This document shows, one piece after another, positions 21,894 through 33,600 of a DNA stretch of 64,000 nucleotides. The translations under genes and the position numbers were made by a program. Below the pieces are notes generated by a model. That model had not been told where the DNA came from. It did no database searches and was given only the letters and a program-made list of their open reading frames with translations. Source of the DNA: Scatophagus argus (lineage: Eukaryota > Chordata > Actinopteri > Scatophagidae). Positions within the stretch are counted from its first letter, which is position 1; each line of letters starts with the position of its first letter. The stretch is from positions 4,619,501 to 4,683,500 of the forward strand of contig NC_058511.1 in the NCBI RefSeq assembly GCF_020382885.2, written 5' to 3'.

Positions 21894-24800
21894 GTACTTC
21901 GGCACCTTCATATGTGCAAGCTCACTTTGTATTAAATCGAAGAGTTGTCACTTAAATACTTTCCTACATATTATACTTCATTAAGGTTAAAAGAAAAGAG
22001 ACAACATAAGTTTTTCAGTTATTATTATTATTATTAGCATTTCTATACATATAGAAGATGGGTCTGTGGAAAAACAGTGAGGGTGGAAAAAACGTCACAA
22101 GGGTTAATATAACTGAGACAAAACATGAATGTGTGTAAATGTGTCAGTACCAGCTTCTGTATACTTCAGTCCAAGTTTCTCCTCCTTGAGCGGTGGCCAG
22201 ACGGCTTGTAGACGACCAGGAGTTTTTTCTTCTCCCTCTCCTGGGATGGACGCTTCTGACTAAAAGGACAAGAAACAGAGTTTGACAACAGATTTGAAAC
22301 AGAATCAGTCCTCAACAGGACTCGTACATCTTTACAGACAGGTCAGTATTGATATAACGGCTCTGCTACAACTTGTTTTCCACAAAGAACAAGTCATGAC
22401 GTTATGTTTGATGCTCGATGTTGAATCACGTGGTTCCTACTTGGCCATCTGGTGAGTCTTTCTTCTCTGGCGTCTTATTGGAGGATTTCTCAAAAAGTGC
22501 CCTCAGTGCATCTTTATCTGCCCTGATCTTCTTCCTCACTGCCTCCAGGTCCACCTTCTCTGCTGGGTCCTTCTTCAAAGGCTTTGGGGTGAAAAAAGCT
22601 TTGAAGGCATCGAATGCTGCCTCTGCACTGGACACAGAAGGTTTCGTGGACTCCAACGAAACCTCTGCATCCCCCTCTGTTTCTAGTTCCCTCTGCTCGC
22701 CCTCCTCACTTTCTTCACGCTCGTTCTTCTCTCTGGTGACATCCTGGTCTCCTCCAGCCTCCATTTCCTCCTTCTCCTCTTTCTCATCCCCTCTCTTTTC
22801 CCGGCTCAGGAACTGAGAGATCTGCTCCAGGAAGCTGCCCTGGACCTTAGCATCCTCTTGCTTCTCAGGGAAAATGTCCCGTCTTGCTCCTTGAGATGAA
22901 GGTCTGATCTGGGCCACGGTGTCGTGTTCGGGACCAACCACCCCTTTCCTCAGGACCCTCAGGCCGCTGAACAGGGCCGGGAGCTGGATCAGCTTGTCCG
23001 TGGGGGAGCTTGGGGAGAAGGTGGCTCTGGTGAAGGTGGATCCAGCTGGAGGGTTATTGGCTATGGTTGCAGATGTTATGATAATATTTGGTGATGTGTC
23101 TTTATGGCTGGAAGGACGATGAGTTTGGGTAGAAAGGTCCGGACATATATCTCTTTCATCTTCTTTGCCAGGCTCCTCTGCATCCGTCCTCTCCTCTTCG
23201 TTGTCATTTTTAAAGAAGGGAGGTCCACCGGTTTGCTCCAGTGTTCGTGCTACTATTGGTTCAAGCTTCTCCTCAACTCCAGGTCCAATCTGAGCCACTT
23301 TCATAGGTTCCTCAGGGTCAAAACCCACATCCGAATAGTGAGTACTGACGACATCTGCCTGCTGGTGAGCACTCTTGTAATCTTCTCTGATTCTCTGGTT
23401 GGCTTCACCGGTGTCATCCTGCTTGACACAATTGCAGTCTGTATTCGTGCAGTCAGCTGAAATGTGTTGACATCCTGCTTCCGTCAAGACACAAGCGTCG
23501 AGTGACGTTTGACAGCCCTCGTTACTGCATCCGTTAACTTTACCACAATGCTCATCTGGCGACTTATTCTGCTCTTGATTTGTTGCAAAGTCCGCCGAGC
23601 CATCTTCGGCATTTACAGCGTTTTTGTGCTGCTTTGTTAGGTTGATATTATTCCTCTCCTCCTCTGTCATGTCTGAGTCATTTCCTGCTTCTGTCCTTAT
23701 ACATGAGTTAGAGGTGATCTTCTCTGCTTCGCGAGGCAATATAACATATGATAAGGAGTCTCTACTGTTCTCTTCAAAAGTCATATCTCTGTTTTTCTTT
23801 AGATTAAAGCTCAGCTCGCTGTCTCCTGCAGTTGGGTCTTCATTGTGCTCCTCTGAGAGGGTCCTGAAAAATTTTAGGATGGCTTTTTGCTCCTCCATTT
23901 GCTGGGAGTGTGTGTTGCTCAGAAAGAAAGTGGTGAAGTTTTCCAGGATAGAGGGAGCTAGAAGTTCTTGAAAAACTTTTCCCACAGTGTCAGCATTGTG
24001 GTTACCATTTAAACTGTTTGTATCTGAGACTTAAGCGCAACATCGCGCTGTCTTACAGCAGAAAAACGCAGTCTAAGAAGGTGTAATTGGTGTTCAGGCA
24101 TTTGTATGGCATGCAGAATCCAGGACCATGCAACTTCCACTTACTGTCATTAAATAAATGTAAGAAATGTTTAAAGTCAATAAAGTCATATCACCACTTG
24201 TGGAAATCCGACCTGTTTTTGCTCCAGTTTGTTGAAAAGAAATAGATTAATCCTTTTTCTGCTAGAACAGTTCCTTCATGTCTTACCAGGAAACTAAACT
24301 TTCCGGCCCAAAACTGAAAGCGGCTGTTAGTCACTCAGACAAATGAATAACAGGAGGAAAATCCACAGAGTAATGGAAAAGCAAAGGCCGGCTCCACGGC
24401 TCTGCCGGCTACAGTGACTCAGCTCAACCACAGTTAAAATCAGATCCCAGTCCTGGCTTTAGCTTCCAAGTTCTGCCTCGTTTTCCCTCTGGCTCCTCTG
24501 TACTCGCTGCAGTAGTTTACCGAGCTGCATCTTGGACGCCGTCCTACAGATGGTCATAGTGTAATTGGAAGCAGATGGTGACTTTAGCCACCGTTTCTGA
24601 CAACACACCCTGACAGATCCGTGAGCCGTAAGGCAAAGGAAGCCACCCACAACAGATGGAGGGACACCACACCCAGAGCTGAAGGAGGGCAATGGGACTG
24701 CCAGGGATCACTTGTTAAACGTTTGGCCTGTAAATCCACCGTGACAGGGAGGTCTCTCAGCTCCCCTGCAGGTACTGAACAACAGCAGGCTGGTCTGAGC

Positions 24801-25580
24801 AGATTAGTGGGTCTAACCCCACCTACACTGTACTGTTAATCAGCTCACATTAAATCTTACATGCACTATGAGAGAAGTTTTCTCAGATCAGTTTTATTTA
24901 TTTTATTTATTTTATTTTCACTTTTATTTATACACAAAACACTGTTTTGTGTATAAATAAATAAATAAACAAGAATACAAATTTTGTCACAGCCAGGCTG
25001 ATGACACACACAGTATCAATACAAAAGAATGAAATATTAGGCAATAAAATAAATAAAATTAAAGACAGAGACTTCTCATCCAATGACATCAAAAATATAA
25101 ATTATCACAAAGCAAAAGGGTGGCAAGAGGGAAGTCACTGAAGGCAGAAAAGATCACTTAATACACTAAAAACGTCCACAGTCGGAAACTTAATGGGCAA
25201 AGAGAGAAAGTGAGACTTTTAATAAATAGAGTTTAAATAAATAAGAAAGAGTGAAGGAGGTTCTTCGTGCTTGAGTTATTCTTCGTTCTCACGTTCCACC
25301 CTTGTTTGCCTTTAAGTTAAGTTATCACAGCCAGCAGCAGGTAAGCAGCAGATCACATCAGAGATAACACTTTTACTGCGTGACTTTCTCTGACAGTTTA
25401 GGTATTCAGAGACATGCCCTGCACTGTTAGAGGCACCTTAATCATATGAATGCTTATAAAGTGCTTTTGCATTCTCAGGGAGGAACACTGTGGCCTTTAT
25501 GTGAGTTGTGTTTATGTAATAGGAATGGATCCAGATAATCCTATAAAACAGCGTTAGAATCAGAGCATTGCACGCTTGCA

Positions 25581-25633
<53 letters not shown>

Positions 25634-28600
25634 GCACACACACACACACACTAACATTTACAGTTAAATAGACAAATAACCTCCAAACTTAAGATCTGGT
25701 GAGGTCAGTTTTATTCTTCTTCTGCTCCTTTTAAAACACTTAAATCCTTATAAACCGGATTTTATATTTCTCAAGCACCATGTTCACTTAATGGAAATAC
25801 AAAACTCTTAAAAATGGTCAAATATATAATTCATCTAAACTTTAGATTCTAAAGTTTGAGTCCAGGACAACACCTCCCCATGTAAACAGAGGGGGAGAGG
25901 CAGAGCTTAAGAGCTTTAAACTATAGTTTCATGCTAATGCAGATACCTTTGCTTAAACAATGCACTTACAGAGCTGCTTTAAATCCCTTCTGTTATGTCA
26001 TCACAACGAGCTCTTTGTCACATATGTGAGGCTGGTTGTTGGACCTGTGAGCCATCAGAACCAGAGAGGCCAAACTCCAGCGGAGTGTGAACTTGTATGT
26101 CAGTATCATGATGATGCAGCATTATTCAGTTTTAGAGAGTGAATATTTGTGCTCATTACAAAGCTTTTAAGAGACATTTTCATTGACATTAGCCTGAAAG
26201 CACAATGCAAAGGAGTTGCTGAGAACGATCTTGTGTCCCTGCAGCAGGTTAGGAATTGTAAACAGGAATTGGCACACCATCCTGAACCAATAATCTGCAA
26301 CTTGTCACTGAGATCAGCACTAATACTACAGCAGCTAATTTCAGTGATTATGTCCTTATTGCAGGCTAAAAGTCTATTGATCAGCTGAACTTTACTCCAA
26401 TGAAAAACAATGCACATATTTATGTCACGGCACTTCAATACTCCAAGTCAAAGCAGTATGAAACACTGTCACCCTGTCAAGAAACTGACCCGAAACTCTG
26501 GTGGGAGGGGTGTGGTCGTCGGCGTATCAGCGATGTCATCTTCAGGAGCTGTGATGCGCAGGAAGTCAATGTGTTTCGGTCTGGAGGGATGAGACAGCTT
26601 CATGCAGAAGGAAAGCGACTCCTCCACCTCCTGCTGCCAGATCTTCTCCTGCCTCTGCAGAGCTTCTTCTGAAGAGAAGAAAGTCACATCATAGTTAGAG
26701 CAGAATCATTTTCAATTTTCTTCTCACACAGATCTTTAATGACAGCATCAGGAGATAAAAAAAGCACATGCAAAGTTCTGATTTGGGCAACTTTACATTA
26801 AGCATGTCAGATATTAAACAGGAACACATACTGAAAAAGACACATAAACTAAATATGAACACTGCAGTGCCAGCCTCTGCGGAAAAGTCTTACTACGGTT
26901 AGATATCAGTCTGCTACCCTGATACACACATAATACTGAAAGCATCCCCCCTTAAACAAACTGCCTGCCAAATTAACCCATGCAGAGATCTTTAAAAGAC
27001 AGAAGTGAACAGTAAACCCTGTGAGCTACAGTGTCCCCATGAGGACACAAGGCAGAACTTCAGAGAAAAATGAATTGCAGAACCTTTCTCTCTTAAGTTT
27101 TGCATTTTAAAAATAAGACAAAGCACCTTATTGGGTGCCATTCTTCTAGTTTATTCAGCCGTTCGTTAAACTGCTTTACTTTCCACTTGTTGTCACTTGT
27201 GGCTGACGATTACTTTATTGTCCTCTGCAGTAAAAACAAGCCCACAGCCTTGTGTCATAATCAGTGGACACCTGCTGTCGTCCCTTTGAAATGTGTGTGT
27301 GTGTTTGTGTGTGTTTTGTGATGCTTTGTGCACAAAAGTGATCTCTGACTGAACAAAGCAATGCATAACAGAATTACTGAGAGCAAAAAAAACCTGATGA
27401 GTTTCTTTTTGGATGAGTCTGCTGCATCTCTCCCCACTTTACAGCAGATGTTTTACAGTGATTGGTATAAATGGTTCTCAAATTTCTCAAGCAGTCTATT
27501 TATTATGCTTTACTATACAGTACTATATTGTATTCCAACTGTATATTACATGAGCGGCAGATGATTGATGGTTGTTGCTGTGAAGCTGATAGCTGCTGAC
27601 CCCTGACCAACTGAGCTAAATTGAAAAACTATTAAAGTACAGACTGGAGATGTTTGACGATTGTGTTTTTGTGGCAACTTTGTTAAGTTAATTATTAACC
27701 CATTTGGATTCATATGTACGTAGGCATGTATCTGTTTACCCTATTAGGATGTGGGATTTGAGAGTGGCTCCAGCACTGTTGGAATTAGGGGTTCAATTCC
27801 CACTGCCCTCACGCTAAAAATGTACTGCATGCACGAACGGTCCTGTAAGGCAGTTTGGATAAAAACATCAGTCTAATGCCAGATGTGGGCAAAGGCAGCT
27901 CGACCTTGAAAAAAGGACTGTGGTTTCTTTAACTTGCTGCAGCCAGATTTTCCCTGTTCATTTCCCAGATGGTCACACACTCCTCACTCTATGCTTTGGT
28001 AAAGAGATCAAGCTATTTTACAGTAAATCTCCTCAGTATCATTTCAGATAAGAGCGCCAACAATGATTCCAGCTGTGCAACTTTCAGCGGACACACAAGC
28101 GTTCTCAAAGCCAGATCAAACAGCTTATGGAAATGTGTTATCGGCCCTCAGTTTGACCCTCAGAAGGCTGTGCATTGTCTATCGTCCTCTCACCCTAATC
28201 ATCATCCTCCAAAGATGTTCTGTGTTTCACAAAGCTCAGACCATTAATCCAATTTCGACAGCCAGGCGTCCTGCTGCACAGCCTGGTGGGGACTTCATTT
28301 TTCTGAAAAGACTTCACACTATACAGATCAGACTGCCTAACAGACTCAAGTAATAATTTCAATACATAACTGAGTTGCATTTCCATAACATGTGGTCTCC
28401 TCTTTCTATTTCCCTTCTTTAAGTCTAATACAGTCTTGTTCTTTCTTACACTGTCTGTATATATTCACTATATTGATATCATCTCCCAACTCTTCACTGT
28501 AGCTACATGTTTAAATTAGCTATTCCAATACAAAACTGCACCATTTTATCTAAAAGAAATAATACAATGTGCATCATTTTGTACAATTTTCCTCAAATTC

Positions 28601-29225
28601 CAAGCCTGTCATATTTGGTACCTTTGTAAATAGTGGGATGCCCCTGAGAAATTTAAAGTTCACATTAATAGGGGAAACCTGCTTTGCATCCGCATTCCTC
28701 GTGAATTATTGAATTTGTGCAGTGTTTATATACAAAGACAGACACACAGATATCGCCATGGCAACTAAATTTCCATATGTTGAGCCATAAGTGGCATAAA
28801 ATAAGTGGAATGGCAAGATATGTGCAACTGCAGTACACACAGACACATAGCGTGCAACCTGTTATTTCCATTTAACTGATTAAATGTTCTCATCACAAGC
28901 CTCCATCTGATTCTGTAGCCTCCACTCCCCACACACTCACACACACACACACACAGACACACACACACACACATACAGACACACACACACAGACATACAG
29001 ACACTGTTCTGTAAAGAGAAACTCAGGCTGCCTCAGATCAGTGCTAATGCAGCACTATGAGGTGGATGAGAGTATCCACATCAGGTGCTCAGTCATACTT
29101 CATGCCTGAGCGATCACAGACGCACACACAGAGACACGGTGGTATGTCAAACCAGCAAGTGGTCATTATTTCCAGACTACCACACGTCCTTCAAGCCTGT
29201 TCCAGCAGCCATGATGAGAGAGAAA

Positions 29226-29277
<52 letters not shown>

Positions 29278-32185
29278 ATGCGGATGAGACCAGACATCAC
29301 CAACTTAATCAATGTGTAAATCTGACAGTCAGGACTCAGCATGTGCCACCTTTAAAACCGTCTGTTCTTCCTCTTCTGTTCACTTCACTAACCAACCACG
29401 AACCCTCAATGTCATGCCGTTATGCACACACATCCCTCCTCACCCTGAACCACAGCTGAAAGTCCTCCTTAATCCACTGGGAAGCACATAATGAAACACG
29501 TACGACAAAAGATGGAGCTACAGGATGCAGCTATGTTATAAAACCTTTGAAATACATCATAATATTCTCCATACTAGTAAAAACTGTTCAGTCCTACACA
29601 GTATTTTTAACTCACTACAGCTGAAAATCTGTAACACCAAACGTTCTTTATATTTTTGCTGTAGAGTCCTTCAAGAAAAGAATCTGCTTTCAAGTAGGAC
29701 TGTGTATTGACATCTTTTGGCTACTGAGCAAAATTCATCCAAAGAATCAAAAACCTCCAAGTACCAAAAACTACTGCAGATTCACTCATTCCTTCTTGGT
29801 TCACAAAACTCTCTAAATGATATCATTATTTTGCACTGTATTTTATTTATTTTGTTTGAGTTCTTGTTTAGTTTGTGTCCATGCAACATTTACCATCTAA
29901 GAAAAAGGGAGGAGGGTTGTATGAAAGCAGGTTTATGTTCTTCAGAGTGAAGTACTGTCAGTGTATTGGTTTTGTATCAGTATCAACACTCAGGTATGGT
30001 ATCTACTCTGGCATTTAAAAGGTTTCAGGAGACAAAATTGATTTGTTTGATTCAGGTCAGTGTGGCTGGACTGTATGGTTGAACGCAATGTCACAATATT
30101 GATATATAAAGATCATACTCCGGAAAATGTGTACAAAATTTACCACAAGGACCATTTAGTGGGTGCTCTGGAGCTGTCAGTCACATTGCATAATCTTCAT
30201 CCGCAAACAGACTTTTCCCAGTTGTCATAAAGTTTTTGATGACTTTTAAGGACCTTCTCGTCCATGTTGGTTTAAAAGCTGAGGTTCAAAGTTTAGTCTT
30301 GACTTTGGAAACAGCAGTTAAAAAAAACTTGAAAAAGCTTTTGTCAGGCTTAAGTACTCTGAACTGCATACATATTATTTGCTGTTGTAACATAGTTAGC
30401 ATTATTACCTGAAGACAGTAGATAATCTTGACTGCCCTCTGTTTCACTGGTGCATCTTGGTGTCTGCATCTGATTCTGTTCATTCAGCTGGAGGTTCACC
30501 TGAGCCAAAGTCTTCAGGTCATTCCCTGCCCGTCCCAAGACTGTGTTGGCACTTCCACAGCCTCCAGCCTGTCGAGGGAATAAATTATCTTCAGCTGAGC
30601 TTACCCACCCTGCGTGGTTCTCATAGGTGTCGTTTTCATGCTGGTCAGTGAGGCTAAGAGGCAGAGAGTGCTGGCTGGAGGTGAATAGAGGCGACAAGAT
30701 GGGAGACATGCCTTCAAAGCTGCTGGATGTTCTCTGAGAAACATCCAGGATTGCAGATAGAGACAGCGAGGGCACAGGGGAGATTTCTCCACCTGTTGAC
30801 AGAGAGGGTGATGAAGAGTCATTTGGCATATCAGAGGTGAAGTAGTAAGAAGAATGTGATGAGAGATTCAGAGGCCTTCTTGTTGGTCCTACGAGGTTTG
30901 GCTTATCAGACGTCTTCCCGGCCTCTGCGAAGGGTTCCCACTGTGTTTTCGCTGTCTCCATCTTGAGGACCTGACGCAAGCTCTGGCTCAGGGCTTCACC
31001 CAGAGCGTGAAACTCCTCAATGAGCAGAGGCTTGTCTTCATTGCACTCCTTGTTCTGGGTCTTCAACTGGAAACCCATTTCAGTTCGGCACCTGTGTTCC
31101 TCCTCACCAGCACAGCGATCCAAGACAAACTGACCTTCATCCCTTCCGTCGCTGCCTTCTCCGATCCAGTCCGAACTGGTGAGACTCACCCGATGTATGA
31201 TGCCTTCCACCTCCTCGATCTTGCCCATCACTCGCTGTGCTGCAGCCTTCTTTCCCGTTTCCTTGTACATCCATAGAGCAGACTTCTCCTCTGCCTTCTT
31301 CTCCTGATCTATATCTCTCTCTTCTTGGGTGATCTGGGCTTTTTCTGTGTTCCTGTTTTTTTCTTCTGTCTTCCTAATCACCTCCAGGCTAGTAGGGGAG
31401 GTACACACAGAGTACATATCATTGTCATATTCAGAGAGATCTGTGTCTGAGTCAGTGAGAGCACATTCTTCCTTTAAAGATAAATCATTTCTCGAAGAGG
31501 AAATGCCCTTTTTGCTCAAAAGAAAATTTGCAGAAGAAGCATCAGGCAGCTTCATTCTCAATGATGACTTTGGCTCCTGTGGACTTCCCAAAACTCTCGT
31601 TCTCCTGGCTGCAGGAGTGCAGGCGATGGACCTCACTTCCTCCAAGTCCCATTCCCCAAAGGTAGGGGAGCTTGTTTTCTGGCACTTTGTAAGCCTTTTC
31701 CCCTTCAAAGGCCTCTGTTGAGTCCCGGGTGTCATCTTGAGGTTTTGTTGAAAGGCGTCTTCCAATCTTCTCCTTTTCTTCCGAGGGATCTGAAATCTTG
31801 GGGATTTCGGTAAAGTATCTCGACGCTCAGCATGATCATGACGGTTCGACTTAATCACCATGCTCTGTTGGTTGCCCATGTTCATGAAAGCCTGGCACTC
31901 CAAACACAACGGTAACAACTCTGTCAGCCAGTGTATCTCAAAAACATCATCCAATGCTTTGAGGGTTGCTTTGAGGTCTCCAAGGCCGAATTTGTCTCCT
32001 TGACCCTGCTTCACTGTTCCAGCTGTACCTTCCTTCTGCTTACAGTAAGAAGTTAATCCTCGTTGTGTCTTCAGAGGGGCTTTAAAGGGGGAAGCTGGCC
32101 CCCTGTAGTGGGAGAGGGATGGGCTCACACAGCCCCTCTCACTGATGGGGATGTAGAGGCGAAAGGTTTTGTGAGTGTTCTCCAT
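9623..32185 (-). CDS. fmn1: Formin-1, FH1/FH2 actin nucleator
   Basis: Nineteen exons, in transcript order: 32185-30409, 26668-26486, 24023-22441, 22259-22151, 20348-20287, 19742-19039, 18680-18539, 17788-17701, 17450-17389, 17303-17215, 17073-16944, 16786-16640, 16385-16326, 15628-15508, 12168-12076, 11241-11190, 10512-10363, 9973-9892, 9667-9623; 1892 residues in frame. Formin-1 nucleates and elongates unbranched actin at adherens junctions and in limb mesenchyme. The N terminus (MENTH, YIPISE) and MGNQ motif match mammalian long formin-1. [11 protein letters not shown] and CIQTDRETF precede FH1, which has proline runs of 8, 13 and 6 (about 1389-1440, profilin binding). FH2 runs from [10 protein letters not shown] (about 1459) through [28 protein letters not shown] and [10 protein letters not shown] to [17 protein letters not shown] at the C terminus. 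The least certain junction is 26486/24023: the better donor at 26489 would be out of phase with that acceptor but in phase with an acceptor at CCCAG before QMEEQK. Confidence 0.93.
9668..15507 (-). other. fmn1: fmn1 introns in the FH2 3' half
   Basis: Apart from five short exons, this is intron. It carries an (AAAC)n run near 10549-10577, a repeat-like block near 12440-12790 (with TTTCCCATAATGCATC and a right end GTGTAAAATCAGCGGAGTGACCC typical of fish miniature elements) and TTAGCATGTTAGCATGCTAAC near 13660-13680, a motif of another common fish repeat. The 3.3-kb intron 12169-15507 is the largest and contains the repeat-poor stretch 13985-14280. In mouse, Grem1 limb enhancers lie in this part of Fmn1. 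Confidence 0.5.
17176..17200. repeat. (CA)n microsatellite beside an fmn1 donor
   Basis: Twelve CA units. On the fmn1 strand this is a UG repeat beginning about 14 nt downstream of the donor of exon 17303-17215. Confidence 0.9.
17791..17818. repeat. (CA)n microsatellite forming an fmn1 acceptor tract
   Basis: About thirteen CA units directly abutting the acceptor of fmn1 exon 17788-17701. On the transcribed strand the acceptor reads (UG)n then CAG, with the repeat in the place of a polypyrimidine tract. Confidence 0.9.
19955..20227. repeat. Percomorph dispersed repeat ending in (GCTAA)n
   Basis: In the fmn1 intron between exons 20348-20287 and 19742-19039. It contains GGATGAGAAGATTGATCC, ATGAAGCTAC, TTAGCTAAGCATAAAGTG, AAGCTCACTAATTAAA, then CAGACCAGGCTCGCTGTCCC and five GCTAA units (20193-20219). 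These blocks, in this order, are what I recall of a very abundant repeat in spiny-rayed fish genomes. The class is not clear to me; boundaries are approximate. Confidence 0.55.
21295..21327. repeat. (CA)n microsatellite
   Basis: About sixteen CA units in the fmn1 intron between exons 22259-22151 and 20348-20287, next to an exon-like segment that I rejected. Confidence 0.9.
21855..21893. repeat. (TAA)n microsatellite
   Basis: About thirteen AAT units in an fmn1 intron. A shorter ATT run lies at 22020-22035. No coding or regulatory role is visible. Confidence 0.9.
24521..24530 (-). CDS. fmn1: Candidate alternative fmn1 first coding exon (short isoform)
   Basis: On the minus strand ATGCAGCTCG is followed by a GTAAAC donor. 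It ends one base into a codon, which fits the acceptor of exon 24023-22441 (that exon begins with two bases), giving M-Q-L-D-T-N-S-L-N-G. Mammalian formin-1 has an isoform driven by an internal promoter whose N terminus, as I recall it, contains DNSLDG at the same place, and the fish exon continues with related sequence (APSILENF). The region is GC-richer than its surroundings. It is a prediction from phase and family knowledge, with no independent support for the promoter. Confidence 0.4.
24923..24961. repeat. Perfect 19-bp inverted repeat with one-base centre
   Basis: Left arm 24923-24941 (TTTATTTATACACAAAACA) and right arm 24943-24961 are exact reverse complements around C24942. Flanks are TTTA/TAAA-rich. 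It lies in the fmn1 intron upstream of exon 24023-22441. Confidence 0.9.
25584..25651. repeat. Compound (TC)n(CA)n microsatellite
   Basis: About 13 TC units followed by about 20 CA units with one CG interruption, in the fmn1 intron 24024-26485. Confidence 0.9.
27755..27880 (+). mobile_element. Degenerate tRNA-derived SINE
   Basis: A polymerase III B-box-like GGTTCAATTCC at 27790-27800 is followed, 50-80 bp on, by GTAAGGCAGTTTGGATAAAAACATCAGTCTAATG. The latter resembles the conserved fish SINE tail in which a GTAAGTCGCTTTGGATAAAA-like block precedes TCTGCTAAATG. An A-box-like GAGTGGCTCCAGC lies about 30 bp before the B box. It is diverged and surely inactive. Confidence 0.6.
28930..29003. repeat. 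Imperfect (CA)n tract
   Basis: CA-rich tract broken by CAGACA and CATACA units, in an fmn1 intron. Confidence 0.85.
29229..29276. repeat. (TG)24 microsatellite
   Basis: Twenty-four uninterrupted TG units, the longest pure dinucleotide run in the window, inside the fmn1 intron 26669-30408. Likely polymorphic. Confidence 0.95.
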
Positions 32186-32737
32186 GATATTATTTGACTA
32201 CCACAGATAATTTTTTACAGGGTGAATGGATACTTTGGAGAGGTTAGATGCTGACTTCTCGGTCTCATCTGGACAACCGCATGAATCCTGACATAGAAAG
32301 ATAAAAAGTTTAATTCACCCTTGTTTTTATGTGTAAACTTGAAGTTTAAATTTAATTGTAATTCCAACCATATCTATAAAAAAAACATACAAGAAAAGAA
32401 GAATGAGACTTCAGGGTGTAAGGATGGACCAAACATCATTTCATCATTGTGTCAGTGACTGTGCAGTGACAATAAAGACTATCTTGTCTTATAAAAACAA
32501 TATGGGTACATAACAGTAAAATCCTGAAGGGTGACTACAAAAAAGACACAAACGATGACACATGCTGACATAGTCAACTATTTGCATTTTAAACAAAAAT
32601 GCCAAAGACTTGTTTTAGCTTCAACGATGGTCAAAACAAGTGATGTAAATCTTGGGGTTTGGGAAATTGCAATACACTTTTTTCTTATTTCATTCACGAC
32701 ATGATGATAGAGAAAATCGTGAGTTGCTGTCCGACCC

Positions 32738-33100
32738 CAGTGGTGGAACGAATCTCACTACATTTTCTCAAAAACTATACTTAAATAAACATTTGAGGTA
32801 TTTAACCTGAGTATTTCCATTTTATGCTACTTTATGCTTCTATTCTACAATTTGGAGTCATATATTGTACTTTTCACTGCATTACATTTATTTCAAATTA
32901 ACAATTTTAATAATACAACATATAACTAACTAATACATCATAATGTTTTATAATAGATTAAGCCTGAGTGTAAAGTTGCTGGAAGTAGCATCACTTTTAC
33001 CAACTGCAGCATTAGTGAGCTGTGAATACATGAGTTTAAATTATAACCAAGTATTTCTACAGTGTAGTATTGCTACTTCAGGGTACTTCTTCCACCACGG
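32738..33100 (-). mobile_element. Miniature hAT-like element (CAGTGGTGGAA ends)
   Basis: Begins CAGTGGTGGAA and ends TTCCACCACGG, a terminal inverted repeat with one mismatch. The interior carries GAGTATTTCCATTTTATGCT, matching the common fish element whose other strand reads AGCATAAAATGGAAATACTC. It has no coding capacity and lies between the fmn1 start-codon exon and its 5'UTR exon. I saw no clear 8-bp target duplication. A second copy in the opposite orientation is at 35640. Confidence 0.75.
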
Positions 33101-33420
33101 CCCTCCACTCAGGCATCACAAACACATGAACCCTACAGGTTGGTGCAAAAATAACTTGCAAGCAAAACAAATTCTTTGACACTGATTTCTAGTTATGTAA
33201 CTTAAAGGTAATTTTACAGAAAAATCAATTCAGTGAAAACACGATAAACTGTTTCTGACCCTCCTGACCCTTAAACTCCATGCATAAAAGATCAAACTCA
33301 ACAAACTTGTATTTTTAACTTTTGCAATTTTAATTTCATATGATTATCTTAGCTATCTGTCGACACATGCTAATTTCTATTTACAATAAACAGCAGTAAC
33401 AGTGACACATATTTACTTAC

Positions 33421-33600
33421 ACGTTACCGTCTCCCTGCTCCATGTAGCAGCAGGTTGCTCCTCTGACTGGCTGAAGGGTCACTCACGCGGCAGATGACAA
33501 CGGCCCGCCCACTGCAGTGAGACGCACAAGTTTCACCCAATCAGCGTAGCTCCGGAGAATTCGAATGAATCCTATTGGCTAGCCAGTTTAGCGACTGTGC
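33421..33600 (-). promoter_or_regulatory. fmn1: fmn1 upstream 5'UTR exon and CCAAT-containing promoter
   Basis: On the minus strand a GC-richer stretch ends at a strong donor ACGT|GTAAGT (exon edge 33421). It would splice to the acceptor TATGTCAG before 32287, 102 bp upstream of the start codon. That second exon contains a tiny upstream reading frame (ATG CGG TTG TCC AGA TGA). CCAATCAG at 33538 and ATTGG near 33573 are CCAAT boxes facing opposite ways. No TATA box is visible. The start site is inferred, not seen. Confidence 0.45.

Larger units (their letters stand above)
26669..30408 (-). other. fmn1: Large fmn1 intron between the first and second coding exons
   Basis: A 3.7-kb intron. Its acceptor CTCTTCAG and the donor of the first coding exon (GTAATA) agree in phase ([13 protein letters not shown]). 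It holds a degenerate SINE (27755-27880) and CA/TG runs (28930-29003, 29229-29276). No other coding exon was recognised. Confidence 0.55.

Noticed and set aside
22418-23971. Several plus-strand open frames opposite the fmn1 exon
   Set aside because: They are antisense shadows of the long, acidic and Ser-rich fmn1 exon 24023-22441 and have no independent features.
24459-24520. Read-through of the alternative fmn1 first exon into [19 protein letters not shown]
   Set aside because: Looks protein-like, but after the GTAAAC donor there is no later donor that keeps phase before the stop. Probably intronic.
31007-31721. Plus-strand open frames opposite the first fmn1 coding exon
   Set aside because: Antisense shadows of the 592-codon first exon; no start context or family match.
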